Assembly: GCA_963840095.1 (NCBI GenBank)
Contig: CAWIXN010000012.1
Span: forward strand, 806,001-870,000
DNA length: 64,000 nt
From: DATBGO01 sp963840095
GTDB lineage: Bacteria; Actinomycetota; Actinomycetes; Streptosporangiales; Streptosporangiaceae
Direction: 5' to 3'
The position numbers and the translations under genes were made by a program. This document shows positions 8,161 to 17,014 of this stretch, piece after piece. Within the stretch, counting starts at the first letter, position 1. Every line of letters begins with the position of its first letter. Under the pieces are notes generated by a model that worked only from the letters and a program-made list of their open reading frames with translations, had not been told where the DNA came from and ran no database searches.

Positions 8161-8484
8161 ATGCAGTACCTGGTTTCCGTGATCGACGACACGGCCGGCC
8201 TCGCCACCGCGGACGAGATGGCGGCCATCGACGCGTTCAACGACCGGCTCCAGGCGGAGGGTCACTGGGTCTTCGCGGCCGGCCTCGCGGCGCCCAGCTC
8301 GGCCACCGTCATCGACAACCGAGGCGAGGAGGCGATGTTCACCGACGGGCCCTTCCTGGAATCGAAGGAGTATCTCGCCGGCTTCTGGATCATGGAGGCC
8401 CCCGACCTCGACGTGGCGCTCAAGCTCGCCGCCGAGGGGTCGAAGCACTGCAACCGGAAGGTCGAGGTGCGGCCGGTCCTGTGA
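8161..8484 (+). CDS. YCII/DGPF-domain protein
   Basis: 107 residues beginning MQYLVSVIDDTAG, a YCII-related (DGPF) domain: MFTDGPFLESKEYLAGFWIM is the signature segment. Proteins of this type are encoded next to ECF42 sigma factors. Here the stop overlaps the sigma gene start by 4 bp (GTGA), so translation is probably coupled. The biochemical role of the family is unproven; the fold is ferredoxin-like and cytoplasmic. Confidence 0.88.
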   Translation: MQYLVSVIDDTAGLATADEMAAIDAFNDRLQAEGHWVFAAGLAAPSSATVIDNRGEEAMFTDGPFLESKEYLAGFWIMEAPDLDVALKLAAEGSKHCNRKVEVRPVL

Positions 8485-9713
8485 GCTCGGCCGACGTCCG
8501 GGAGGCGATCACCCAGGCCCACCATGACGAGTGGGCGCGGGTGGTCGCCGCCCTGACCAGGCGTTTCGGTGACCTCGACATCGCCGAGGAGGCGGCGGCC
8601 GAGGCGTTCGCGACCGCCGTCGGGCGGTGGCCGGCTGACGGCGTACCCCCCAGCCCCGGCGCCTGGCTGACCACCACCGCCAACCGCAAGGCCATCGACC
8701 GGATCCGGCGCGAGAACAAGCGCGGCGACAAGCAGAAGGAGGCTCAGCTGTTGCACGACGACGACCCGCCCGAGCCTCCCGGCGCCATCGACGACGAGCG
8801 GCTCCGGCTGATCTTCACCTGCTGTCACCCGGCGCTCGCGATGGAGACCCGCGTCGCGCTGACGCTGCGCATGGTCGCCGGTCTGACCGTGCCCGAGATC
8901 GCCCGCGCCTTCCTGGTGCAGGAGACCACCATCGGGCAGCGGATCACCCGCGCGAAGGCCAAGATCAAGGCGGCTCGCATCCCTTACCGGGTGCCGTCCG
9001 CGGAGGATCTCCCGGCACGCGTCTGCGGCGTACTCGCCGTCCTCTTCCTCGTCTTCAACGAGGGCTACCTGGCGACCGGCCCCGACACCGATCCCGTACG
9101 TCGCGACCTGACCGCCGAGGCGATCCGGCTCACTCGCCTGATCCGTGCCCTCAGGCCGGCCGACGGTGAGGTGGCCGGGCTGCTGGCGCTGATGCTCCTC
9201 ACCGAGGCCCGCCGCACCGCCCGGGTTTCGGCGAGCGGCGAACTGGTCACCCTCGACGAGCAGGACCGTGGGACCTGGGACGCCGCGCTGATCGCCGAGG
9301 GTCACCGGCTGGTGCGCGAGCGCCTGGCCGCCCGGGTGGCTCCAGGTCGCTACCAGATCCTCGCAGCGATCAGCGCCGTGCACACCTCCGCCCGCGACGT
9401 ACGCGACACCGACTGGTCGCAGGTCGTCGCCCTCTACGACCAGCTCGTCCGCCTCGACCCCTCGCCGGTCATCGCCCTCAACCGGGCCATCGCGGTCGCG
9501 GAGCTTGACGGCCCGGAAGTGGCGCTGGCGGCCGTCGACCGTCTCGAGCACAAGCTGGCCGGCTATCACGCCTACCATGCGACCCGCGCCGACCTGCTGC
9601 GCCGGCTGGGCCGCAGTCAGAAGTCGCGCGCGGCGTACGACAAAGCCATCGAGCTGGCAGGTAACACCGCCGAGACCGCCTACCTGACACGCCGCCGCGA
9701 CCAGCTGGGGTAG
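8481..9713 (+). CDS. ECF42-type RNA polymerase sigma factor with C-terminal TPR-like extension
   Basis: 410 residues. Sigma region 2 spans ~20-90 (FGDLDIAEEAAAEAFATAVGRWP, then NRKAIDRIRRENKR) and region 4 ~115-165 (LTLRMVAGLTVPEIARAFLV, then TTIGQRITRAKAKI). A further ~230 helical residues follow (DUF6596/TPR-like: LYDQLVRLDPSPVIALNRAIA... ADLLRRLGRSQKSRAAYDKAIELAGN), the hallmark of the ECF42 group, in which the extension replaces an anti-sigma factor. With the DGPF gene upstream this is a typical ECF42 locus; targets are usually the DGPF genes themselves. Confidence 0.92.
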   Translation: MSSADVREAITQAHHDEWARVVAALTRRFGDLDIAEEAAAEAFATAVGRWPADGVPPSPGAWLTTTANRKAIDRIRRENKRGDKQKEAQLLHDDDPPEPPGAIDDERLRLIFTCCHPALAMETRVALTLRMVAGLTVPEIARAFLVQETTIGQRITRAKAKIKAARIPYRVPSAEDLPARVCGVLAVLFLVFNEGYLATGPDTDPVRRDLTAEAIRLTRLIRALRPADGEVAGLLALMLLTEARRTARVSASGELVTLDEQDRGTWDAALIAEGHRLVRERLAARVAPGRYQILAAISAVHTSARDVRDTDWSQVVALYDQLVRLDPSPVIALNRAIAVAELDGPEVALAAVDRLEHKLAGYHAYHATRADLLRRLGRSQKSRAAYDKAIELAGNTAETAYLTRRRDQLG

Positions 9714-9894
9714 CGCCCGTCGAAACCCGTGCAAAGCGGCGCCTGACCCCGATGGAATACGCCGTGCGGGGCATACGGCGAGGTGGCAGGCCAAGCCTCC
9801 CAGCGAAGCGGGACAACTGAGACTGAAATGAGACTAGCGACCGGCGCAAGGACGGCCGCTGCCGGGTTCGTATCTTGAAACCTGCTGGTCACGA

Positions 9895-9982
9895 TGGCGG
9901 AGGATAAGAGATTCGAACTCTTGAGGGGTTGCCCCCAACACGCTTTCCAAGCGTGCGCCCTAGGCCACTAGGCGAATCCTCC
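9895..9982 (-). tRNA. tRNA-Ser (anticodon GGA)
   Basis: The minus strand folds as a class II tRNA: acceptor GGAGGAT/ATCCTCC, anticodon stem CACGC/GCGTG around a loop with GGA, a long variable arm (GGGGGCAACCCC), T-arm AGAGTTCGAATCTCT, and an encoded CCA. A tRNA-Ser next to SRP RNA and dnaX is the usual order in Streptomyces. Confidence 0.95.
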
Positions 9983-10246
9983 GCCGGCCAGCCTACCGAC
10001 TGAAGACCGCAACCTTCACCTCGGCCGCGACGCTCACCGCGGCTGCTCCCATGATCGTGGTTGATTGGTGGCCAGCGCCCCTAATCCACCGTCTTCATGA
10101 AATAGGCCAGCAAGCAGGCACCGCGGGGGCGATATCGGCGAGGCTGGAGTGATCAGTGGTCTGGTGGGAACCGGCTGGGCCTGGCTAAGGTTCGCTGCCG
10201 CGTGGGGGATCACGGCACCGCGGGTCGGCCGACTGGTTAAACTGAC

Positions 10247-10343
10247 GGCAGACCCCTCGCACGGCGTTTATCCCGCCAACTCCCCCAGGGCCGGAAGGCA
10301 GCAAGGGTACGCGGGCTCTGACGGGTGTGCGGGGGGTCCCTTT
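10247..10343 (+). ncRNA. ffs: Signal recognition particle RNA (4.5S-type)
   Basis: The core GGGCCGGAAGGCAGCAAGGG near 10288-10306 is the conserved SRP domain IV (GGAA tetraloop and asymmetric A-rich loop). The flanks pair over a long helix (GCAGACCCCTCGCAC with GTGCGGGGGGTCCC), giving one hairpin of ~95 nt. It lies immediately upstream of dnaX, as in other actinomycetes. The ends are judged from pairing only. Confidence 0.9.
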
Positions 10344-10364
10344 CGGTCCGGTGAGGATGAGGTC

Positions 10365-12692
10365 ATGGCAGCCGACGTTCCAGGTCAACCCCCTGCGGAA
10401 CAGGCGCAACGTGGCGCTCCCGGTGCCCCGATGGCGCTCTATCGCAGGTACCGTCCGGCCACGTTCGCCGAAGTCAGGGGCCAGGAACACGTAACCGAGC
10501 CGCTGCGCCAGGCGCTCCGCAGCGGCCGGGTACACCACGCGTACCTGTTCAGCGGGCCGCGTGGCTGCGGAAAGACGTCAAGCGCCCGGATCCTGGCCCG
10601 CTCCCTCAATTGCGAGCAGGGCCCGACGCCGGATCCGTGCGGGAAGTGCGCCTCCTGCGTGGCGCTGGCTCCGACCGGCCCGGGCAGCATCGACGTGATC
10701 GAGATCGACGCGGCCTCGCACGGCGGCGTCGACGACGCGAGGGACCTGCGCGAGCGGGCGTTCTACGCGCCGGTCTCCGGCCGCTTCAAGATCTACATCG
10801 TCGACGAGGCGCACATGGTGACCCGCGAGGGCTTCAACGCGCTGCTCAAGCTGGTCGAGGAGCCACCCCCGCACCTGAAGTTCGTCTTCGCCACCACCGA
10901 GCCGGAGAAAGTCATCGCGACGATCAGGTCGCGGACCCATCATTACCCGTTCCGGCTGATGCCGCCTGCCGTCCTGCGCGGGCTGCTGGAGGAGATACTC
11001 GCCAGCGAGGGCGTCGCCTACGAGCCCGCGGTGCTTCCGGTGGTGATCCGGGCGGGCGCCGGCTCGGCGCGGGATGCCTTGTCGGTGCTCGATCAGCTGC
11101 TCGCCGGGGCCGATGAAGCCGGGCTGACCTACGAGCGGGCCGTCGCGCTGCTCGGCTACACCGACGACAGCCTGCTTGATGAGGTAACCGACGCGTTCGC
11201 GACCGGCGACGGAGCGGCGGTCTTCCACGCGGTGGACCGGGTGGTGGAGGGCGGTCACGACCCGCGGCGCTTCGCCGCTGACCTGCTGGACAGGTTCCGC
11301 GACCTGATCGTGCTGGCCGCGGTGCCCGACGCCGGGCAGACCGGGCTCCTGGACATTCCCGCCGACCGGCTGGACCGGATGCGCGACCAGGCGGCCGGGA
11401 TCGGGCAGGCGCAGCTCACCAGGGCCGCGGAGACGATCAGTGCCGGGCTGGTCGAGATGCGCGGCGCGACCTCGCCGAGGCTGCTGCTCGAGCTCATGTG
11501 CGCCCAGGTGCTCTTGCCGCCGCCGGACGCTGAGGTGCAGGCACTGACGGCCCGCCTTGACCGGCTCGAGCGCCGGATCGGCAGCGGTGATGCCGATGAT
11601 GCGGCGCCGCGCCTGGCCAGCCACCCTCACCCGGCTGAGGCGGCCCCCGCGGGACCGGCTAGTCGGCCTGCCGCACGCACCGCAGATGCGCCCGGGGGGT
11701 CAGTCGGGCCCACGGCACGGCCTGCGGCCGCCGCGATGGCTGATGAAGGAAATTCGCGCGAAACGGGTTCCGGTGCTCAGTCGGGCCCCGCAGCCGGATC
11801 ACCCGGCGGGACCGGTGCCAGGCGGACGGCGGAGCGAACCGATCAGGCCGCGGCCGCGTCCCGCCCGGCTGGTTCGGGGGAAGCGGACGCCGGGTCAATC
11901 CTGGAGCGGTGGGACGCCATCCTCGAGGCGGTCATGCGCGAGCGCAAGGTGGCCTGGATACTGCTGCGCGGCGCGACCGTCGATTCCCTGGCCGGTGGCG
12001 TCCTTACGCTCAGGTTCGCGCGGGAGGGCGACGCCAAGGGGTTCGCGGGCGGCGGGCACGACCGCGCGCTGGCCCAGGTCCTGCAGGAGATGCTCGGCAT
12101 CAGCCCGCAGATCAGGTCCGTCGTCGGCGCCGCGGACGGAGCGGCGGCCGCGGCCGGCCCTAGGGGTCGCGCCGGGGCGGCCGCGGCGCGAGGCCCGGAA
12201 ACTGAGGCCAGCGAGCGCGGCGGCCAGTCGGCTGGCGACCGCCAGGCGGCGGCCTGGCCGGGCCGGGACGAGCGGGCGGGCGCTGCTTCAGCTGAGTCCC
12301 GCGGGCAGCCGCCGCGCCCGCGGGCAGGGGACGCGACGTCGGCCGACGCTCAGCCGGGCGCCGAGCAGTCGGGCGCCGCGCGGTCGGGTGGCGGGCAGCC
12401 GGGCGCCGAGCAGTCGGGTGGCGGGCACCCGGGTGACGGGCAGCCGGGTATGGCGCGGTCGGCCAGCGCTCGGTCAGGAGGCCCGCAGCCGGGTGCGGCG
12501 CGGTCGGCCAGCGCTCGGTCGGCCAGTCCGCAGGCCGACGGGATCCGGCCGGGCGGGTCGGCCGGCTTCCGCCAGGGCGAGCCGGACGGCCTGCACCCGG
12601 GCGGCGATTTCGATGCGGACGCGCTCACCGGTGCCGACCTTATCCAGCGAGAACTCGGCGGCCAGGTCATCGGGGAGACCGGCGGGGACTGA
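10365..12692 (+). CDS. dnaX: DNA polymerase III gamma/tau subunit
   Basis: 775 residues. I chose the ATG with GAGGATGAGG upstream; the family core begins 22 residues later at MALYRRYRP. The AAA+ clamp-loader domain has Walker A (GPRGCGKTS, near 64), a four-Cys zinc module (CEQGPTPDPCGKCASC), Walker B DEAH and sensor motifs, then the collar domain, giving the ATPase motor that loads the sliding clamp. After ~residue 400 comes a long Ala/Gly/Pro linker, a tau-like domain (~510-600, ILERWDAILEAVMRERKVAW) and a low-complexity tail with repeated QPGAEQSGG/ARSASARSG units. It is the first gene of a unit with ybaB and recR downstream. Confidence 0.95.
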   Translation: MAADVPGQPPAEQAQRGAPGAPMALYRRYRPATFAEVRGQEHVTEPLRQALRSGRVHHAYLFSGPRGCGKTSSARILARSLNCEQGPTPDPCGKCASCVALAPTGPGSIDVIEIDAASHGGVDDARDLRERAFYAPVSGRFKIYIVDEAHMVTREGFNALLKLVEEPPPHLKFVFATTEPEKVIATIRSRTHHYPFRLMPPAVLRGLLEEILASEGVAYEPAVLPVVIRAGAGSARDALSVLDQLLAGADEAGLTYERAVALLGYTDDSLLDEVTDAFATGDGAAVFHAVDRVVEGGHDPRRFAADLLDRFRDLIVLAAVPDAGQTGLLDIPADRLDRMRDQAAGIGQAQLTRAAETISAGLVEMRGATSPRLLLELMCAQVLLPPPDAEVQALTARLDRLERRIGSGDADDAAPRLASHPHPAEAAPAGPASRPAARTADAPGGSVGPTARPAAAAMADEGNSRETGSGAQSGPAAGSPGGTGARRTAERTDQAAAASRPAGSGEADAGSILERWDAILEAVMRERKVAWILLRGATVDSLAGGVLTLRFAREGDAKGFAGGGHDRALAQVLQEMLGISPQIRSVVGAADGAAAAAGPRGRAGAAAARGPETEASERGGQSAGDRQAAAWPGRDERAGAASAESRGQPPRPRAGDATSADAQPGAEQSGAARSGGGQPGAEQSGGGHPGDGQPGMARSASARSGGPQPGAARSASARSASPQADGIRPGGSAGFRQGEPDGLHPGGDFDADALTGADLIQRELGGQVIGETGGD

Positions 12693-12909
12693 ACGTCCGC
12701 AGGCCAGCTGGGCGCCGGGCCGCGGCCCGGGAAGCCGCGGGGCCGGTGGGCCCGGGACCTGTGCGCCCGGCAGCCCGGCGATGCGGTGGTACCCGGAGCC
12801 TGCCGCAGGCCGTAGGCTCGGAACGACATCAGATCGCGAGGGTGCGCCGCGCGGGCGATCCGGCCAGCGGACCGGCGGCCCGGTCAAGCAACCGATTGGG
12901 GACGACGAC

Positions 12910-13338
12910 GTGGACCCTGGCGGCCAGTTGGACATGCAGCAGCTGCTAGCGGCAGCTCAGCAGATGCAGAACCAGCTGATGAGCGCTCAGCAGGAGCTTG
13001 CCGATGCCGAGGTGGAAGGCACCTCAGGCGGCGGGCTGGTGAAAGCGGTCGTCAACGGGCAGGGCGAGCTGGTGGACCTCACCATCGCCGCGGCGGCCAT
13101 CGACCCGGCCGACCCGGCGGAAACGGCGCAGAACATCGCCGATCTCGTGCTCGCCGCGGTCCGCGACGCTTACAGCGGCGTTGGCGACCTGCAGCAGGAA
13201 ATGATGGGGCCGCTCGCGGGCGGTATGGGCGGCGATGCGGGTGCACCTGGGATCCCGGGACTGCCCGGCTTCCCCGGGCTACCTGGCCTCACCGAGCCGC
13301 CTGGCGAGCAACCGGGCGGGTCTTCGAGCGGGCTCTGA
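12910..13338 (+). CDS. ybaB: YbaB/EbfC family nucleoid-associated protein
   Basis: 142 residues from a GTG; the core MQQLLAAAQQMQNQLMSAQQ and the GGLVKAVVNGQGELVDLTI segment are diagnostic of YbaB/EbfC, small dimeric DNA-binding proteins between dnaX and recR in most bacteria. The C-terminal ~35 residues are unusual: a short collagen-like run (GIPGLPGFPGLPGL) and a Gly/Ser end. It ends one base before recR begins. 217 bp without a gene separate it from dnaX. Confidence 0.92.
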   Translation: MDPGGQLDMQQLLAAAQQMQNQLMSAQQELADAEVEGTSGGGLVKAVVNGQGELVDLTIAAAAIDPADPAETAQNIADLVLAAVRDAYSGVGDLQQEMMGPLAGGMGGDAGAPGIPGLPGFPGLPGLTEPPGEQPGGSSSGL

Positions 13339-13339
13339 G

Positions 13340-13939
13340 GTGTACGAGGGCGTCGTCCAGGACCTGATCGACGAGCTTGGACTACTGCCTGGCGTCGGGC
13401 CGAAGGGCGCGCAGCGGATCGCCTTTCACCTGCTCGCGGCCGACCCCGCGGATATCCGGCGGCTGTCCTCGGTGCTGCTGGAGGTCCTGGAGCGGGTGAA
13501 GTTCTGCCGTACGTGCGGCAACGTGGCGGAGAGCGAGGAATGCCGGATCTGCGGGGACCAGCGCCGCGACCCGACAGTGATCTGCGTCGTCGAGGAGCCG
13601 AAGGACGTTGCGGCGATTGAGAAGATCCGCGAGTTCAGGGGCCGTTACCATGTCCTTGGCGGGGCGATCAGCCCGATCGACGGGGTGGGACCGGAGAACC
13701 TCCGGATCAAAGAGCTGATGACCAGGTTGTCCGACGGCACGGTCACCGAGCTGATCCTGGCGACTGACCCCAATCTCGAGGGCGAGGCGACTGCCACCTA
13801 CCTCGCCCGGCTTATCAAGCCGATGGGGCTTCGGGTGACGAGGCCCGCCAGTGGCTTGCCGGTGGGCGGCGAGCTCGAGTATGCCGATGAGGTTACGCTC
13901 GGGCGCGCCTTCGAAGGACGGAGACTTCTTGATGTCTAG
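13340..13939 (+). CDS. recR: Recombination mediator RecR
   Basis: 199 residues from GTG (MYEGVVQDLIDELGLLPGVGPKGAQRIAFHLL), with the helix-hairpin-helix at ~12-35, the C4 zinc finger CRTCGN...CRIC near 57-72, and the Toprim domain beginning ICVVEEPKD. The end VGGELEYADEVTLGRAFEGRR is standard. RecR works with RecO/RecF to load RecA at gaps. Length is normal. It overlaps the next gene by 8 bp. Confidence 0.96.
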   Translation: MYEGVVQDLIDELGLLPGVGPKGAQRIAFHLLAADPADIRRLSSVLLEVLERVKFCRTCGNVAESEECRICGDQRRDPTVICVVEEPKDVAAIEKIREFRGRYHVLGGAISPIDGVGPENLRIKELMTRLSDGTVTELILATDPNLEGEATATYLARLIKPMGLRVTRPASGLPVGGELEYADEVTLGRAFEGRRLLDV

Positions 13940-14507
13940 CGCACCGCGTTCTGGGACGCGACCGGCGCCCGGCGGTACGGGTGAGGACTGGCAGCCACTG
14001 GCGGACCGGATTGCGCGCCAGGCCCGGGACTTTCTCGACGGGGTCGCCGCGCTGGCCAGGGGCGAGGGCGAGGACGAGACAGTTCCGCTGCTCCTGCTCG
14101 AGGTCGCGCAGATCCTGCTCGCGGGAGCGCAGCTGGGCGCGAGCAAGGACGTGATCCTGCCCGGCAATTGGGAACCTGACGTTGGCGCCGACCCGGATCT
14201 GGACGTGCTGCGGAGCGGGCTCGCGGCGCGGCTCCTCGATTGCGATGAGTACGCCGAGCTTTTCGACCCTTACTCCGACACCCGGGCCACGCCGTTCCGC
14301 CTCTCGGACGACCTGGCCGCGGTCGCCGCTGACCTGATCCACGGCCTCAAGCACTACGAGGCGGGCCGGTCCTCCGAAGCACTGTGGTGGTGGCAGTACT
14401 CATACGTGAACCACTGGGGAACTCACGGTGGCGCGGCGCTGCGGGCCCTGCATGCGGTCGTCGCCCACGCCCGGCTGGACGTGGCCGAAGATCCGGCGGC
14501 GGGCTGA
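13932..14507 (+). CDS. DUF5063 domain protein
   Basis: 191 residues from ATG inside the recR end. WEPDVGADPDLDVLRSGLAARL and the Trp-rich EALWWWQYSYVNHWGTHGGAALRALHAV are characteristic of DUF5063, a helical family found in this position after recR in actinomycetes. Function is not known. There is no membrane segment, and it is probably co-transcribed with recR. Confidence 0.85.
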   Translation: MSSAPRSGTRPAPGGTGEDWQPLADRIARQARDFLDGVAALARGEGEDETVPLLLLEVAQILLAGAQLGASKDVILPGNWEPDVGADPDLDVLRSGLAARLLDCDEYAELFDPYSDTRATPFRLSDDLAAVAADLIHGLKHYEAGRSSEALWWWQYSYVNHWGTHGGAALRALHAVVAHARLDVAEDPAAG

Positions 14508-14573
14508 GTTCGCCTGATCTCGGTACACTCAAGGTTCTGCCCGTCGCCAGCCGAACCGGAGGTGCGGCCGCCC

Positions 14574-15869
14574 GTGGCTCTTATCGTGCAGAAGTACGGT
14601 GGATCATCGGTCGCTGACGCGGACGGCATCAAGCGCGTGGCGCAGCGGATCGCCGCGTCGAGGAAGTCCGGCCATTCGGTGGTGGTGGTGGTGTCCGCGA
14701 TGGGCGACACCACCGACGAGCTACATGATCTGGCCAAGCAGATCAGCCCGCTGCCACCGGGCCGCGAACTGGACATGCTGCTCACCGCCGGTGAGCGGAT
14801 CTCGATGGCACTGCTGGCCATGGCCATCGCCAATCTCGGCCTGGAAGCGCGGTCGTTCACCGGCTCGCAGGCGGGGGTCATCACCGACTCCACGCACGGC
14901 AAGGCACGGATCATCGACGTGACGCCCGGGCGGATCGCGGGTGCGCTGGCCGACGGCGCGATCCCGATCGTGGCGGGCTTCCAGGGTGTGTCGCAGGACA
15001 GTAAGGACATCACGACGCTGGGCCGGGGTGGATCGGACACCACGGCGGTCGCGCTCGCCGCCGCCCTGGGCGCCGGGATCTGCGAGATCTACACCGACGT
15101 CGACGGGGTGTTCACCGCCGACCCGCGAATCGTGCCCGGAGCCCGCAGGATCCCGCGGATCAGCTACGAGGAAATGCTGGAGATGGCGGCGTCCGGGGCA
15201 AAGATCCTGCACGTCAGATGCGTGGAGTACGCGCGGAAGTTCGCGATTCCCATCCATGTGCGCTCGTCGTTCAGCAGCCGCGATGGAACCTTGGTGACCG
15301 ATGAGCCAGCCCCGCGGCCAGCCGGCTCGCGGGCGGAAGGAGACGAGATGGACCGGGCCATCATCACCGGGGTCGCCCATGACCGGAGCGAGGCGGAGGT
15401 GACCGTCATCGGCGTGCCCGACAAGGTGGGCGAGGCCGCCAAGATCTTCCATGCGATCGGCCGGGCCGGCATCAACATCGACATGATCGTGCAGAACATC
15501 TCGGCCGCCGCCACCGGGCGCACCGACATCTCGTTCACCGTGCCGCGGGCTGACGGCCAGACCGCGATGGCCGCGCTGCGGGCGTTGCAGCACGATGACG
15601 CCTTCGATTCGCTGGTCTACGACGACAAGATCGGCAAGATCTCGCTGATCGGCGCCGGGATGCGGTCGCAGCCCGGGGTGATCGCCGCCTTCTTCGGCGC
15701 GCTGGCGGACGTCGGAATCAACATCAGGATGATCTCCACCTCCGAGATCAGGATCTCGGTCGTCGTCGACGAGAACGATCTGGATCTCGCCGTCGCCGCC
15801 GCGCACCGGGCGTTCAACCTGGAGGCCGGCGAGGTGGAAGCCGTCATCTACGGGGGGACCGGCCGATGA
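14574..15869 (+). CDS. lysC: Aspartate kinase (alpha subunit)
   Basis: 431 residues from GTG, with GGAGGTG upstream. The kinase motif VQKYGGSSVAD at the N-terminus and FTGSQAGVITD/GRGGSDTTAVALAAAL are diagnostic. Two ACT domains follow from ~residue 260, where lysine and threonine bind for feedback control in actinobacterial homologues. It makes aspartyl phosphate, the first step to lysine, threonine, methionine and diaminopimelate. A TACACT -10-like box lies ~45 bases before the start. The stop overlaps asd by 4 bp. An internal start encodes the beta subunit. Confidence 0.95.
   Translation: MALIVQKYGGSSVADADGIKRVAQRIAASRKSGHSVVVVVSAMGDTTDELHDLAKQISPLPPGRELDMLLTAGERISMALLAMAIANLGLEARSFTGSQAGVITDSTHGKARIIDVTPGRIAGALADGAIPIVAGFQGVSQDSKDITTLGRGGSDTTAVALAAALGAGICEIYTDVDGVFTADPRIVPGARRIPRISYEEMLEMAASGAKILHVRCVEYARKFAIPIHVRSSFSSRDGTLVTDEPAPRPAGSRAEGDEMDRAIITGVAHDRSEAEVTVIGVPDKVGEAAKIFHAIGRAGINIDMIVQNISAAATGRTDISFTVPRADGQTAMAALRALQHDDAFDSLVYDDKIGKISLIGAGMRSQPGVIAAFFGALADVGINIRMISTSEIRISVVVDENDLDLAVAAAHRAFNLEAGEVEAVIYGGTGR
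15348..15869 (+). CDS. lysC: Aspartate kinase beta subunit (internal in-frame start)
   Basis: Within lysC, an in-frame ATG (MDRAIITGVAHD) is preceded by GGAAGGAGACGAG, a strong ribosome binding site with good spacing. This yields 173 residues containing only the ACT regulatory domains. In Corynebacterium and other actinobacteria the same arrangement gives an alpha2-beta2 kinase. I infer the product from position and the binding site. Confidence 0.75.
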   Translation: MDRAIITGVAHDRSEAEVTVIGVPDKVGEAAKIFHAIGRAGINIDMIVQNISAAATGRTDISFTVPRADGQTAMAALRALQHDDAFDSLVYDDKIGKISLIGAGMRSQPGVIAAFFGALADVGINIRMISTSEIRISVVVDENDLDLAVAAAHRAFNLEAGEVEAVIYGGTGR

Positions 15870-16949
15870 CCGCGAAGCCGGTGCTGGCCATCGTCGGCGC
15901 GACCGGGGCAGTCGGTACGGTGATGCGCGACGTGGTTTCCACCCGAGACGATGTCTGGGGCGAGATCCGGCTGGTGGCCTCGGCCAGGTCAGCCCTGGCT
16001 GCTGCCGGTGCGGGGCACGCTCACGGAGGTACGCGAGCTGACCACGGACGTCTTCGACGGTGTTGACCTGGCCATGTTTGACGTGCCCGATGAGGTGTCC
16101 GCGACCTGGGCGCCGGTCGCGGCGGAGCGCGGCGTGGTCGTGATCGACAAGTCGGGGGCGTTCCGGATGGATCCCGCCGTCCCCCTCGTGGTACCCGAGG
16201 TGAATCCGGGGCAGGCGGCCAGCCGGCCCAAGGGAATCATCGCCGTCCCGAACTGCACGACCCTGTCGCTGATCGTCGCGGTCGCGGCCCTGCACCGCGC
16301 GTTCGGCCTGCGCGAGCTGGTCGTCGCCTCCTACCAGGCGGCGTCCGGGGCCGGACAGGCCGGGACCGATGCCCTCTACGATCAGCTGAGCAAGATCGCC
16401 GGGAACCGGACGGTGGGCCAGCGCCCGGGCGACCTGCGCGCCGCGGTCGGCGATTTCGGCCCGTTCCCCGCCCCGCTGGTGCTGAACGTGGTGCCGTGGG
16501 CCGGGTCGCTGAAGGACGAGGGCTGGTCGTCGGAGGAGCTGAAGATCCGCAATGAGACCCGCAAGATCCTCGGCATGCCGGACCTCAAGGTGTCGGCGAC
16601 CTGCGTGCGGGTCCCCGTGGTCATCGGGCACTCGGCGGCCGTTCATGCCGTCTTCGACCGCGAGGTGACGCAGCAGGGCGCCCGCCGGGTGCTGCGCGAG
16701 GCGCCGGGCGTGGTGGTGGCCGACGACCCGGCCCGCGGCGAGTACCCGACGCCGGCCGACGTGGCAGGCACCGATCCGACCTGGGTCGGCCGGGTGCGGC
16801 AGAGTCTCGACGACACCCGCGCGCTCGAGGTGTTCGTCTGCGGAGACAACCTCCGCAAGGGCGCGGCCCTGAACGCCGCGCAGATCGCCGAGCTGCTCGT
16901 CCCCGAGTTCGCCGCCGCTGGCCGGCCCTCGTCCCGGGCCGGCAACTGA
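15866..16949 (+). CDS. asd: Aspartate-semialdehyde dehydrogenase, frameshifted as read
   Basis: The gene begins at the ATG overlapping the lysC stop (MTAKPVLAIVGATGAVGTVM, the NADP-binding GxTGAVG loop) but this frame ends at 16066. The rest of the protein, from about LLPVRGTLTEVREL onward, lies in the next frame to 16949 and includes the active-site segment VPNCTTLS and the VVASYQAASGAGQAG motif. Comparison with the usual family spacing (SARSAGKTL-TVRG in Streptomyces) suggests two bases are missing near 15995-16003, after SARSA. The enzyme makes aspartate semialdehyde for DAP, lysine, threonine and methionine and is normally essential, so a sequencing error or a recoding event is as likely as a true null. 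Confidence 0.85.
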
Positions 16950-17014
16950 GCGGCCGGCTGAAGTGAGTAGGCCATGGTGGACTCGGGTGGCCCGGGTCGG
17001 GCAGGCTGCCGGTT

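Noticed and set aside
10149..10364. 72-codon upstream extension of the dnaX frame
   Set aside because: It runs through the SRP RNA gene, so it is not coding.
14721..16646. 641-codon minus-strand frame across lysC and asd
   Set aside because: Composition is Arg/Gly/His-rich with no motif; the plus strand is clearly coding.
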